Below, one piece after another: positions 1 to 12,949 of a stretch of DNA of 64,000 nucleotides. How positions within the stretch are numbered: the stretch's first letter is position 1; every line of letters begins with the position of its first letter. This DNA is from Piper betle (Eukaryota; Streptophyta; Magnoliopsida; Piperales; Piperaceae): NCBI GenBank assembly GCA_033002965.1, contig JAURVB010014691.1, forward strand, positions 1 through 64,000, in the 5' to 3' direction. A program made the translations under genes and the position numbers. The notes under the pieces were generated by a model. That model was not told where the DNA came from. It saw only the letters and a list, made by a program, of their open reading frames with translations, and did not search any database.

Positions 1-539
1 TACGATCCGTCATGAAGATCCAACTTGCTATATGCATGTGTAAATGCATAAAACCCTAACAGGATACTACATGGATGACATGCAACCAATTTTCACACCA
101 TCACAATTACGAGCAAAATCGATGAAAATTCTGAAGTAAAACTGACAGAGTCTCTCATAAAAGTGCAATTATGGGCCCACCCTGTCAAAATAATATATAT
201 ATAAATATATCGGCATGCATTAACATATCACACAAAATCTCATTTATAACATATTCATTCTGAAACTTGGGTCTCAACCCACTAAGCTTCCGCTGCGCAA
301 CTCTAATCATATTTTGCATTCTGTTATCATGTCTTAGCATTCCATTCACATCATATCATCATGCTCAAACATTTAATCATAGCATGTGTATAAAATAACA
401 TCATAACAAAACATTAAACATTCAGATCACCCAACATGTGTGTGTGCAGAAGACCTCATTGCTCCTCCGTCCTGGCCGGCTCCATCCATCTCGTGCTTAT
501 CACCTACATATAGTATAAGAAACACGTCAGTAACAAGCG
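1..539. other. AT-rich spacer, nothing coding recognised
   Basis: The stretch holds only short stop-rich frames. It may be the outer part of the repeat mosaic that follows. No gene, RNA or promoter could be supported. Confidence 0.3.
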
Positions 540-3500
540 TTACTGGTCCGGAAAAGAAAATAACTATAACAAACTGGCTATGAGAGCAAACTCTCATATG
601 AAAGAAATCATCATATACTCCACGTGAACACTCTGAAGGGCACTACTGAGGAGCCACTGGGCTGCAGACCCAGTAGCATCCCGAACTTACTGCTCTGCTG
701 CTGGTACTGTGCTACTCTCAGCACTTCTTTTTCAGTACTTCTCGTGAAACTTTATCCTAAGCCCTCTCCTTACCTCCATATTTCTCCTGGCCTTGAGCAC
801 GAAGGCCGAGTACTCTCAGGCAGTCGCCTTTAGTACCCTTTGAACCACAAGTCCGGACATGCGCTGTACTAAACAGTACCCGTAAACCTCCACATTCTCC
901 GGGTGTGAGGAACTCAAACGCGGAGTTGTCAGGATCCCTCGGGAATGGAACAGTCCGCTGGCACTAATCCAGAGCCCGCTTTGACTGTCACGGCATCCTC
1001 TGCATGGTACGTGCAGTCGATTTCTCCATCTCTCGTCTCACTGAAAACGCGAAAACTACATATATATAGGGCTGGGTAGGGATTTATATAATAGGCCCGA
1101 AGGCAACTTGTGGTGGATCTTGTTTTCGAAATCAACCTCGAGGGATCTCATCCTCGAGGGGTTATTAATCCGGAAAATGTTCGGTTAAATGGCCCGAGTT
1201 AAGTGGGATCCGATAAAACGCCACTTAACCCGTCCTGCAGACAATAAATCAAACATACAATAGACAAGATCGTAAAAATCAGACGAAGTCCTAAACGGAC
1301 CTGGTAGAAGCTCCAAGCGTGTCATCGCGCCTAGGCGGCGAGCTCCTACTCCGCACCTACACATCAAAACTAAATACTAACGCCCGCTAACTAAATGATG
1401 CATCAAACTCAACAAACATCACACAATTCAATCATCAACCATAACAAGCAACAATTATAATGTGAAAGTAATTCCAACTTATCCTATTAATATCAATCTA
1501 ATTATATTTCCTAAGTTACGTTGTACTCGATTATCATGCTCAAATTTACTTTAGTTCATCAGGTCACTTAATTATCATTCCCTGTTAATCACATCATGCG
1601 CATCTTTACTTTATTCATGGTCAAGACATTAATCATGATAATTAATCAACCCTAGCATGCTATGCTAACAATTATCATCAATTTTAAATAAATCAATCGG
1701 AGGTAATTATACCTCACATCGTCGGCAATCGGCGACGGCTAGGGTTCTGTCGCGCGTCTCGGAGCTCAAATTTGGCGCTCATCGGCGTCCGAAGCTCGAT
1801 CGGGCTCCACTGGGTGAGCCCCGAGGAAGATTCGGTGAATTCCGGCGAATCCCAGAAATTCCGATTTTTCCGGCGGTTTTCCGGCAGCTGCTTGCGGTTT
1901 TCCAGCGACTTCTGGTGGTTTTCCGGCGACAATCGCCGGCGGCGTCTACTGGTCGGAAAGGGGTCGTGTTGGGTACCCTCGGAACCGGCTCGGCGACCCC
2001 GACTCATCTATGAGGTCGACGCGGCCAACGGAGGTGGTGGCTCGCCGAAGAATGGCTAAAACAGGGCCGGCGGCGATGGGTCGCTAGATCCGGCCGGCCA
2101 GGGCGGCGATGGCCTCCGCTCCGGTCGGGGAAGGCCGCTAGGGGGTCGAGGGTGTCGAGGTGACTACCCGATCATGGTGGCAACGGTCGCCGGCAGCGCG
2201 GGCGACGACAGAAGCGCGGCGCGGGCGTGGCTCTTGGCACGACGATCCGGCGTCGCAGCGGCCCGATGGGGGTCGGACTTGGTCGGGGCAGCACGACGAC
2301 GTCGTCGCGGGGCTAGGCGGCGACGATCGGTGGCCGGGCGGCGCCGGCAGCGGCGGCGGCGACGATCGGTGGCCGGGCGGCGCCGGCAGCGGCGGCGGCG
2401 ACGCTGCATGGGGTGGCGTCGGGGTTTGGGAAGAAAGGAAGGTGTGGTGGCAAAGTCGTAAATATAACTTGACTCGTCTCCGACTCGAGTCAAAATAATA
2501 TTTAAGTCGTAAGAAAAATTCCAAAAAATTTTGGGAAAAATCTCATAAAATCAAACAACACAAAAAAATCATAATGATATACTCTAGAACTATCAACCCA
2601 CCCAAAATGCCCGTAACACGTCCTAACGCGGGTAACGGCCCAAAACTAATTCTACGATCCATTATATATCATAATAAAAAAATGAACTGCATACTCTCAT
2701 ATATTCTGCTAACTCATTCTTTTCTGCTGTGTTCATGACGTTATCATCATATACTTGGATACACATGACCCTCATGGCTCATACACGAGACTGGCGTCGG
2801 CTCAGTACACGTGTTCTGAAACTGACTCGACTCGAAAATAACGGTTGAACCGACCGGTCTAAATATAAAACCCTAATTTGAATCGTGGGTTTTACACTTA
2901 TGTCACTAGAACCAAGAACCTTTGTCCAAGTTTCACACCCATACATGCAACAAACTTCCTTGTTATATAAACCATAAACACATAACTAGTAGATCTACAT
3001 GTCAGTAATCATATACAATAAGAAGGATTAAAAATAAGATCTGCAACAAAAGATATGCTTGATCTATCATGGATGTGCATGAAACTAACATCGTAGAGCT
3101 AATAATCATACCCCTTTTATCACAACTCCAAAAACTTCACTAATCCTAAAATTATCCTAAGAAATAGATCTACATTGATCAAATCATTAAAAAATGTATA
3201 AATACAAGAATTCACATGAAACATACTAAGAAACATTGGGAAGAGGACGAAAGGTGAAAACTTTACCTCAAAGAAGCCTAGGAGGAGGTCTTTTTGAGCT
3301 TACATCCCCAAAACCTTCAACGCTTAGGGGATAGGAGAGTTTGTAGAAGGCTGGAAGAAAGTCTAGGAGGGTGGTGGATGAAGTGAAAAAGATAAATAGA
3401 TGGAAGAGGGTCGGTGGAAGAACAATGAGTGAAAAATAGTGGAAATAGTGAGGTATTTATGGGATAAGAAACGGTGTCCAGTGTAAAGGTGCAAGTTGCT

Positions 3501-4030
3501 CACCTTTGCGCCAACTCTGACCAGCCAAACACCTAGCCAGGGGCTGGCCAAACATGTGCAAGGAAAAACACTCACAAACACAACCCCAGTGGGCACAAAG
3601 GAGCTAGTTGAGCGCCTTTGTGTCCACAAAAAGGGAAAACTTAGGTTTCAGGGTTAAGGCATTGGGCGAGCACCATTGGGCTGCAACTAAGGGCAGGAAA
3701 ATTTAAAAGAATTTCCCTAAGGTTGAGTACAAGGCGCACTAGCTGGTCACCTTTGCGCTAAATGCATGAAACACAGATCTAGAGTTTTCACCCTAGGGTG
3801 ACTGAGGATGACCTTGGGAATTGTGCCAAGGGTCCTGCAATGACTAGATCAACCAAAAGGGGTTTCAAACACAAGCAAACTAACTAGACATTAGGGATTC
3901 AATCCTAACATCTAACTATGACATGACACAACTGAAATGGCAACAAAAGTCACGGCAACGTAAAGTCTGATCAAGTATGCAAAACACTAGGGAGACTAAA
4001 GCCTTGGCTCACATATATCATACCATGCAC
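540..4030. repeat. R1 interspersed repeat, copy 1 (diverged, interrupted by GC-rich island)
   Basis: No coding sequence was recognised. Positions 2880-3330 and 3785-4030 align in the same orientation with 6345-6800 and 6820-7075. Shared landmarks include 'tatgtcactagaa' followed by 'cacccatacatgcat/caa', and 'ccaaaagnggtttc/ttcc' followed by 'catgacacaact'. About 450 bp (3330-3785) is extra in this copy. Positions 1070-1220 resemble 5010-5110 ('ttatataatag', then 'gggatctca', then 'gataaaa'). The family looks like a non-coding part of an LTR retroelement, but no LTR ends, primer site or target duplication were found, so the class is an inference. Confidence 0.5.
1690..2460. repeat. GC-rich island inside repeat copy, with 39-bp tandem duplication
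   Basis: A strongly GC-rich block lies inside AT-rich repeat DNA. Overlapping open frames occur on both strands (for example 2138-2524 and 2160-2498), as expected from GC composition, and none resembles a known protein. A 39-bp unit starting 'gacgatcggtggcc' is repeated exactly at 2322-2360 and 2361-2399. The block is followed at about 2455-2505 by an AT-rich tail with 'gactcgagtcaaaataat', which resembles the tail of the GC-rich interior of the hAT-like element near 60.4-61.4 kb. Confidence 0.5.
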
Positions 4031-4639
4031 ACACAACAAAATGGGATGATGCATGATCTTGTTTCATACTTAGTTCCCATCTTGGAGTTAGGTAAGTAAT
4101 TAGTTGATGTGGAACATATTATAGGGGAAATAATACGGTTGCGGTTACTTATTTCGCATATTATGTGAAACATATTTAATGATAAGCACAAATTTTTAAG
4201 TGTCAGGGTATTATATCCAAAAACTTGGTCTTCACGTAGATTCTTTAGGTGGTATAAACTGTGAGCTCTTCCAATTTTTGTTACTTTAACGCACGCACAC
4301 ACACAACTACGTCCAAATCCTTTTACATACCTTACATGCTCTAGCATCAATTCCAAGGCTTTTAGGCCATGAGATCATTAGTTATTGCTCTAAATCGATC
4401 ATCCTACAAAGAAAGAATATAATAAAAGAACAACAATCGCAAAAATAGCACATACACCATAGCAATCCCAATTCATTTAACAATACATAGTCTCCAAAAA
4501 TAAGGGTTAGGGCACCCGCCCACATTACAATCCATAACATGATATTTTCACAAAATACATAACACAATCAAGCATGATCACAAATGATGTCAATCATAAA
4601 ATGAAAGGCACAGTCCCCACCAAGAGCCCTCTGATTCGT

Positions 4640-7075
4640 CCGCCTACGTCGGCCATCACCACAACAACTCACTGATAATTCAATACTGACAAAAGGGTAT
4701 CTCATTACACATGAAGAAAATTAAAACTTCCAGACTACATTACAAGGTTGTAAAAATTGGCTGAAGTAGCCGCACATCATAAACATACTCATGCCAAAAC
4801 AACTCAACGACAGTATAGCATAACGTATATATTTACACCCTCACATCACCTGTATATCACTTGTCATTGTACTTGAATGGCTCGAAACCAATGCCATAAA
4901 TTTTGAAAATGAGTTATGTTATGCAGTACAGAAGGAATACTAGTGCAATATGTATATCTTTGTACAACTCTCTTATTCGTAACACTGTAAACCCTCATAG
5001 TAGTTATATAATAGACTTGGGCATGGACTTATACCATAGATTTTCTTGATCTTTCTTTTGAAAATCATTAAGGGATCTCAGCCCAACATCGTTGGGATTC
5101 GATAAAATGTCATTGACGTCATCCTATCATCAAAAAATTAGTTGAAATCCTCACTTAGGGAGTCAAGAAAAAGATGAAGCAAATGAATCCTATAGAATTA
5201 GATGAGTGGAGTTTCATTTCCTAACTTGGTGAGCTTACCTTGCATATCCTAACAATGAAATGGATCTCAATCACTCTGTAATCAAACTGGCATACAAAAC
5301 AATGCAAAGCCTCCACACATACACATGCACATTCAAAAACATGATTAATCCAATTAAGTTAATTAATCACTTACTAATAACCATTAGACACCTTAATTAA
5401 ATTTTAGATCATTTATGTTATAATTAGTGAATAAACTTACTTAGAACATAGCCCTGATTAATCAAGCGGGTTTAACCTTTTTTATAGGACAAACAAACTT
5501 TAAATGGGTTGAAATTTAGAATAATGGGACCCCACTCACTAAGGTTTAGTCAAACAATTTGCGATAGCTAGGTGTATAGGCTAAAATGACAAAAAAGGCC
5601 CACTAATGTAAGGCTAGGGTGCTGGGAAGAGTGTTCCTGAGTTACACACCAAATTTATTAAAGGTTCCCTCATGGGCTTGGAGACTCCAATTGATTCATG
5701 GATAACTAAGGAGGCTAGCTAACACCGTGACATGTAATCCTACAAAATTTCAGACTAAAACATCAAGTATTCTAGCCTAAGGAAATCGGGAATGGAAGGC
5801 ATTAGCAGGAAATGTTTGGAGCTGCATAAGACAAACTTGACCTCTACATGTTTCAAATATTTTACAGACTAAACTAACCATTCAAATGTTCTAAAATGTG
5901 AGGGTGATCAATAAGGCAAACAACCAAGAGTCTAGATAAAATATTAGAAAATTTTACCATCACTTGACTAGGGTTAAGGATTTTACAACTCGAGGGTTTG
6001 ACCCTGCATTACTATCAACCCAAATTCACCGATTTTATTAACCATATAAATAACACCCAAAATGCCCCAAACAAACTGGGTTTCATGTAGACACTTGGTG
6101 GATCATTATGTAAATTTTACATATTTAACTGAGTCCTCAAACCTTCTTTAACAACCCTAAAGTCAGACCTTGCCATAGTAACAACACATCACAACAAACA
6201 TAGTCTAGGATTAGGTATTATGTTCATGCCCATAATGACATCCATTTAGGCTGATATTTTAACAGGATTTAGTTAATATGAAACCCTAGACATGAAAATA
6301 AGATTTTAGCCAAACATTATCTGTAACACAGTGATAATATTGGTAAAAGGGGTAGCTATGTCACTAGAAATAGGAACGTTGACACCTTTCTCCACATTTT
6401 ACACCCATACATGCATCAAATGACCTTATCATACAAGACCATGAAAATATAACTTGTAGATGTCAATGATCATATACAACAAGACACATACGCAAATAAC
6501 ATCTACAACAAGAGATATGCTCAATCTACTATGGATGTGTATGAAACTAAGATTTTAAAGCAAAATAATCATAACTATTTTATTACATATCCAAAAATAC
6601 TCAAACAATTCCCAAAATGCTTCTAAGACAGAAATCTACTTGTATAAAATCAAGCAAATATTAAAAACAACATACAAGTGAGCACAATAGACCAGAAAAC
6701 ACAAAAAAAGTGAGGAAGGGAAAGAACATTACCTTAAAGAAGGTTAGGAGGATGTCTTTTGAAGATTCCTACCCTCAAACTTCTACTCCTAGGGGCTATA
6801 CTCAGCGCAAAGGAGCCCGATCAGCTCCTTTTCACCTTAGGGTGGTCAAGGACGACCTCGGGAGCTGCATCACAGGGGCTAGGATTGACCAAAAGAGATT
6901 CCAAACAAATGCGATGCATACTAGACATATGAAAGATACAGTCCTACGCTAACTACAGCATGACACAACTAAACCAAAATTAAAAGTCATGGTGATGTAG
7001 TGTCCAACTGGGCGCACCAAACGTCGGGGAGACTGGGCCTTGTCTCACGCCTTCCATATCATACATATATACATG
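4640..7075. repeat. R1 interspersed repeat, copy 2
   Basis: This copy aligns directly with copy 1 (540-4030) and, in inverted orientation, with 42010-44155. For example, the reverse complement of 5940-6010 ('gggtcaaaccctcgagttgtaaaatcc') matches 42653-42690, and the reverse complement of 6180-6300 matches 42360-42470. No open frame resembles a retroelement protein. It is probably a relic of a large LTR element. It preserves the uninterrupted site (about 5270-5290) where copy 3 carries a MITE. Confidence 0.6.
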
Positions 7076-7079
7076 ACAA

Positions 7080-8080
7080 AAGGGTTAGGCAAAAGTAACT
7101 CGATCTAGCTCAAGACTAACAAATTCTAAAACCATCAGACAAACGAGGCGGATTTTACACAAACAACCCGAGTTTTATATAATATCTACTATTTGCTATA
7201 AAGAGAAAGATGTTTTTTCTTTCTCACATGTTTCCTCATTTTTTTGGGCTCCATGACTACTACTATCATTAGAAAAAATCAAAAAATAATGTTATAATTA
7301 AAGATAAATGCATGACAATGAAAGAGGAGAAGACATTTCAATTTTCAGCAACACCAAAGAATAAAAACTGTGCAAAACAACCTCATATAAGCTCTTATAG
7401 GTTTGCATATCCGACCTCCACAAACCACTACTATTTATATTCAAACAAAATTAATTTAGATTTTCAAACTATTTATTATATTATATAATTTAAAATTATT
7501 GTACACTCTAGATGATATTTTATGAGAGTATATACTTTTAAAAAACATAATGATTTTTCACATGTTGCATTAAAATTTAGAACTTTTTACTAGAAAAAAG
7601 ATAGAAATTTTTTTATATTATCATGTGGTGGAAAAATTAGTCCTAATTATTATAAAAGGGGGATAAATAAAAATAATCTAAAATACCATTAAATAAAATT
7701 TTTCAAAAAAAAAAAATTATATAAAGGCCGCCGATGGGCGCCCTCAGCTGCCTAACGTTAGGGTAGTCTGAATTAGGTACCTAGGCTGAGGGGCAGCCGC
7801 CCATTCTACACCATTGGCCACAAAGAATACCACGGTGGCCAAAATATTTTTAAAAAGCCCTTTTTTAAGTGGTGGTTGAGATTGTTAGATAATTTTTTTA
7901 AAAACTAAACAAAGGTGTCATTATGATTATATCTTCCTTTTTTTTGGTAATTATACCTTATCTTTGCACTGTTTGGTAATATAAAAAATTCTTCTTCTTT
8001 TTGGATAAAAATCTATAAATTTATATTATTCATTTTTTGACAAATTTAATACGAATCAAATAAGATTTGACCGTTCATAT
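7080..8080. other. AT-rich intergenic spacer
   Basis: Low-complexity AT-rich DNA with a short GC-richer patch at 7725-7850. A loosely similar arrangement (GC patch followed by 'aaaatatttttaaa') occurs at 40270-40560 and may be a weakly preserved repeat. No gene was found. Confidence 0.35.
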
Positions 8081-9770
8081 ATTTGGATTTAAATCGAATA
8101 CCAATAGTGCAAGTGATCCATATCTACAGAGAAATTCTATTGTTGGGTTCAAGTCCATCCCCTCAAATACAAGTATCAGAATACCACCGCTGCATCAGAA
8201 TTTTTAGAGGCTGTCTGTTCTATATTCCTCCCCTACTGCATCCATGTATTAAAAAGTTTCATATTGCTAATGTCATTGTGAGCGTTTACGGGTCTATTCC
8301 ACTGTAGCTACCGCTTACTTCTTTCAAATTTAAGCAGACCGCCTCCGGTCAACTTGTTGGTGGCAAATTGAAATATGAAAAGCTTCGTGTTATTTGTACT
8401 GTTGTGGAAGGGTGGGTCACAGAATGAGTAGGTGCTCTGATTACCATGGAATATCACTTTCTGAGGAAGAGAAGGAGCTTGCGGTCAATGAAAAACAACA
8501 CTTTCATGGGCCCTGGTTGAAGGTCCTTGGGACTTGGGGAAAACAAATTTGATAGTGTAGACAAAAGCTGCACATTCCATCCTCCTCCACCTCATCAACT
8601 CAGGGTATGGAGCCAATTCCCTCCTCCAAACCTATATCTACCACATCTCCTATGTTGCTTGCAGTCCCTTCCACTGTTGCTGCGTTGTCAAAACAAATTA
8701 GTCCACCACGACCATCACATCTGACTCACAGATTTTGAGCACAAGTTTACGGGTCAGACTTCGCCGCTTACACCCACACGTACACCTCATCCTTCTTATA
8801 TTCCGACCCCTGCTAACTGTAGTCCTGCGAAGACTGTTGTGTTGCTGGAGGAGGACCTTCCGCAAACTTAAGAAGATTTTTACAAAGCCTGCTATGTCTC
8901 ATCTACTATTGTTAAGTTATGCTACTAGCTTAAGTGGAGTCTTGTAATCTATGTGAGCTTGTTTCTACCTTCTCTGACAAAGACATCCTTGTAGGTGTGT
9001 TTCACTTGCTGCCATGCAAAATAAAACAGAAAGAATTGTTTGGAAATATACTGAAAGGGAGGCTTCTGGTCGGCTCATGCGTTACCCACAAGTTACTTCT
9101 TTTCGGGTCATCACTATGTATACAAGGAAAGTTATTCCTTTGCCTGAGGATTTTTCTGTTGGTAAGATCTTGGAAAAAGCTGATCTTCTAATGACGGACA
9201 ACATGGGCGCATATATGATTTCTTAAAATTGTTGGAAATTGAAATCTTTATCAATCAACCACCTTGCACAAGGTTGGAACCTCCAGTACTGAAATTTTTC
9301 TGTACTTGGGCTGGGGAGACTGTGCCTTCCATCCTATCTGATCCTTCGCAGATGATCCCTTCAGACTTTCAACTTCAATCATCTCAATCGCGCACAACTG
9401 ATGAAGCAAGTACCAGCAACGAAATGAGAGAGTCTATTCTTAATATTAAGGTTATCCTATTCCCTTATCTCTATAATCGTTGTTTATATATATTTGTTTG
9501 TTTGCATCCCATAAATATGAAAATCTTATCATGGAACATTAGAGTGGCTAATAGCCCCTCTTCTGTGGCTGAAATTCGTAGAATACTTAGACAGCTGTCA
9601 CCTGATGTTTTCTTTATTTAAGAAACAAAAGCTCATGAGCAAAATATTCCGCCTCTTCAGGGAGAATGGGTGAATTTTTATTCCCTAGATTTTGTTCCCC
9701 CCAAATCTCAATGCACAACTTGGATGGATCAAGAGACACTACAACCTCTGGTGCCCATGCTCTTGCTAAT
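8080..9770 (+). mobile_element. Degenerate LINE (L1-type non-LTR retrotransposon): ORF1 remnant plus start of ORF2 endonuclease
   Basis: Broken frames follow the order of a plant LINE. At 8412-8523 the translation contains GHRMSRC, the second half of an ORF1 CCHC zinc knuckle, then a GPWLKV stretch typical of plant LINE ORF1. The upstream half of the knuckle (YEKLRVIC, from about 8372) is in another frame. At about 9517 the frame opens with MKILSWNIR, the start of the ORF2 apurinic/apyrimidinic-like endonuclease. It continues through an ETKAHEQ segment in which the usual Gln before ETK is a TAA stop. Homology fades after about 9770, so endonuclease remainder, reverse transcriptase and tail are missing. 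This is a 5' fragment that cannot be functional. Confidence 0.75.
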
Positions 9771-9859
9771 ATAGGGCAGCAATGTATTTTGGCTTGCTCT
9801 TAGTATTTTCTTGGTTTTTTGAGAAAAAAAAACCCAACTCATCTCCATGCTCAATAAGG

Positions 9860-10330
9860 GCTGCTAGCTCAGCAATTAAATCTGAGTTTTTTCACAGGCT
9901 CGGATCATTTGACTTCAATTTAAGTTGAGTAAATTAGTATTTGACTTTATTCAACCATGAGTCTAGCTTAAGCTAGTTTAATTTGTATTTGTTAGTATTT
10001 TTTTGATTTAATCTAAATTTTATTTAAAATCAAAATATTTAAAACAAATACCCACACACATACATACATTTTTTATTTATAATTGTTATTATGTCATACA
10101 CATTTATGATATTAATTAAATCTTGAAAGAAATAAAATTTGCATATGATACAAAATTTTGATCTTCATATAAAGTATTTGAGCTTTAAGTCTAACTGAGA
10201 AGCACATACACAAGCCAAGGTCCAATTTATTTGACATCAAGGCGAGTTTTAAATTGATTTTTTATTAATCCGAATACGAGTTAAATCCAATTTAATTGAG
10301 CTCAAAACCATCATTATTATTATAAACCTT
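9860..10330. repeat. Possible hAT-like MITE relic (gagctcgag-type text)
   Basis: The sequence at both ends ('ctcggatcatttgacttcaatttaagttgag' region and 'tacgagttaaatccaatttaattgagctc' region) has the same style as the better-defined MITEs elsewhere in the window. Ends and target duplications could not be fixed, so the call is tentative. Confidence 0.3.
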
Positions 10331-10339
10331 TCATTATTT

Positions 10340-11330
10340 GATAAATTTAAAATGCCTTTCCTTTATCTATTTAGTTATTAAACGCATGAGACTCAAGCGA
10401 TACAAGTAGGCCCATATACTATGAAATTTAGGAATTATTAGTGGGCTTTGAGCTATGGGCTTACATTATCCGGGCGTGGCAGACCATTCACTTAATATTG
10501 GGATAAAGTGTTCTTGAATATACAAATGCTTACAATTGATTGAAAAAAAATTGAACTGTTAAAAAAAATGATAGCGAAATTTTTGGAAACAAGATCAAAA
10601 CCCATGTATCCATCGTGCCCTTTTAAGAAATGGAGAGTTTTTTTAAAGAAAAGATGTATAGAAAAAAAGCTTTATTGTAAGTGGCTGCTACCCCAATTTT
10701 TTGGTAATTTATTTATAATCTTAACGTGTGTTTTTTCTCTCGTATTTTCTATAGAACACAACACTTGATCCAATATTAATTGGGTGGCTCACAAAGGAAC
10801 ATGGAAGAGCAAGTAATATTAAAGGAATGAGATTCAGCAGCTGAAGAAAATATCATCCTTTCACCATAACCATTTATTTTTTATCTCTTAGACTCTCTTT
10901 GGTTCCCATGAAAAAGATATTATTTGCATGAAATTTCTCTCCTCACGACGCTAAACACTAAGGACACAGTTTCAAAATTATTTTAAGTCAAAAAATTTTT
11001 AGAGGACTTTATTTCATAATTTTTCTTGTCAAATTCTATTTTTCAAGGACTTTATCTCGTAAATTTTCTAGTCAAATTTTGTAGACGACTCTCTATAGCA
11101 AACTTTGTGATTGACTTTATTTGACCGACTCTATTTTACTCTTCATCTCATGCAACAAAAGTTATTAAAATATATTATTATTATTTATTTAGTTAAACCA
11201 ATATTTTCTAAAATAATTTAATTTATATATTTGTAAATTTCATTTAATTTTTTATTTTACTAAATTTAAAAAATAACAAAAATGATTCTAAACCGATTCT
11301 ACTCTATATCTTGTTAAGTTGAGTCTAACC
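10340..11330. other. AT-rich intergenic spacer
   Basis: No coding frame longer than about 66 codons, no similarity to a known family, and no structured repeat was recognised. Confidence 0.35.
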
Positions 11331-11338
11331 ATTAAGGA

Positions 11339-11748
11339 TAGGGATAAGTTTAAATATTTGATATTCGTAAATCTGATATAAATTCAACTTGTTTCTATCC
11401 GATCTAAAACAATTTTGAATTGGAATTGGTTCGAACTTTTTGAATATATAATATATCTAAAAATATTCGGATCGGATATAGATTTAGGATGATTCGATCA
11501 GTACCCAATCCGGATATGTAATATTTTAGAAAATTATATTTTTAAAAAGTTTTAAATGATATTTTTATATTTTCTCCTTTTTCATATTAAAATGTATATT
11601 ATTTATATTAGTTTAGTCAACCAAATAAGATTTGGCAAATTCAAATAAATAAGAATATGGTAATTGATATGGATGTACTCTTTCATATTTAGATTTGGAT
11701 TTTTAGATTGGGGTCGATATAATTATATCCGACCCGAATCTATTCCTA
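11339..11748. mobile_element. hAT-like MITE, 410 bp
   Basis: The element begins TAGGGATAAG and ends CTATTCCTA, which reads TAGGAATAG on the other strand and so forms an imperfect terminal inverted repeat. The flanks attaagga (11331-11338) and actaagca (11749-11756) agree at 6 of 8 bases, consistent with an old 8-bp target duplication. The interior has no coding capacity and contains palindromic 'gatccgatat/atatccgacccgaat' text. An ancient non-autonomous hAT-superfamily element is the likeliest reading. Confidence 0.55.
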
Positions 11749-11756
11749 ACTAAGCA

Positions 11757-12940
11757 TAGCCCCTTAACATACACTTATACAAACATACACTTATACATTT
11801 ATGATGCTCGAGCGACCGAGGGGTTTCAACTATCAAGTGCTTCCTAGCTACTTAATCGTATTTGATTAAAAAAGTATAATTAAATAAAAAAAATCAAGGA
11901 TCATATTTATCCACACGCATCTATCTATGAATATGAAGTGCTATTCAACATGTTTGATGTACCCTGACATAATAAATGAGATTCACTGCTAACACTGCAA
12001 AAAGATGTTTCCATGCATGTGTTACACAGAAGATTAGCTGGTCGTGCTTGGAAGAGATGAGGCATCCACCATTCCTATTAGTCAATCAAGTTCCTCTGCA
12101 TGTCATCAGCAATATATGTTTGCAGTAACTCCAATAGCTTTAGGACTGAATATGTTGGTCACTTACAATGGCAGCTTTAACTTGATTAATATCACTTTAA
12201 ATTCTCTGCTATAGCATTGTTCATGCACCTAATGAATAGTCACAATGTTGACTGAACTTGTATCTACTACATCAGAAATTGCAATAAGTTGATTAAGAAA
12301 AAACAGGTTGAAGTATTGAAATAATCTGGAAATCTGATTTTCGTGGGCACCAGAACATGGCCATATTGTCCATCTTTTGTTAGGAGCTTGAATTATATAA
12401 GGGAACCTCCACTCATAGTTTTAAACAAAATATTGTATTGGCCAATCCGATCCGATATATTAGGTACCTTCTTAATTTAATATATTTTAAATTTTTATAT
12501 AATTTTAACTCTTTTCTAATTTTTTAATTTGGTTTTTTGCCCAAAACCAGACTTTTTTTGTTAAAAATCACAAAATTTATATTCAGTTAAATTTACATTT
12601 TTAATGTGTAATAAAAATAATTTATTTATAATATTAAACTCTATTTACATGGTTTAACCAAATATATTATGACGGGTACCATACGTTTGAAATTTTGCTA
12701 CAGCCTTGATGACACCCAATTGACTTGACTGCAGCATCTACAGAGATCTAAACTGGGAAGGTGGTCATTGAAAACTGGAAGAGACAACGAGGAAAAAGGA
12801 GATTGATCATTGAACCAATTTTAACTTAATAAATCCACGTCAAGACAGAAAATGTTTCACTTACTAGAATTATGGATTCGTTTTCAGAAGGACCCATGAA
12901 AATCAGTTACCCCAACACATCAAACTATAGAATGAATTGC
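11757..12940. other. AT-rich intergenic spacer
   Basis: No gene, repeat boundary or regulatory site could be supported. Confidence 0.3.
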
Positions 12941-12949
12941 AACTAAAGT

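Noticed and set aside
2138..2524. Four overlapping open frames of 95-128 codons on both strands
   Set aside because: They arise from GC-rich repetitive DNA, which lacks stops by composition, and have no recognisable domain.
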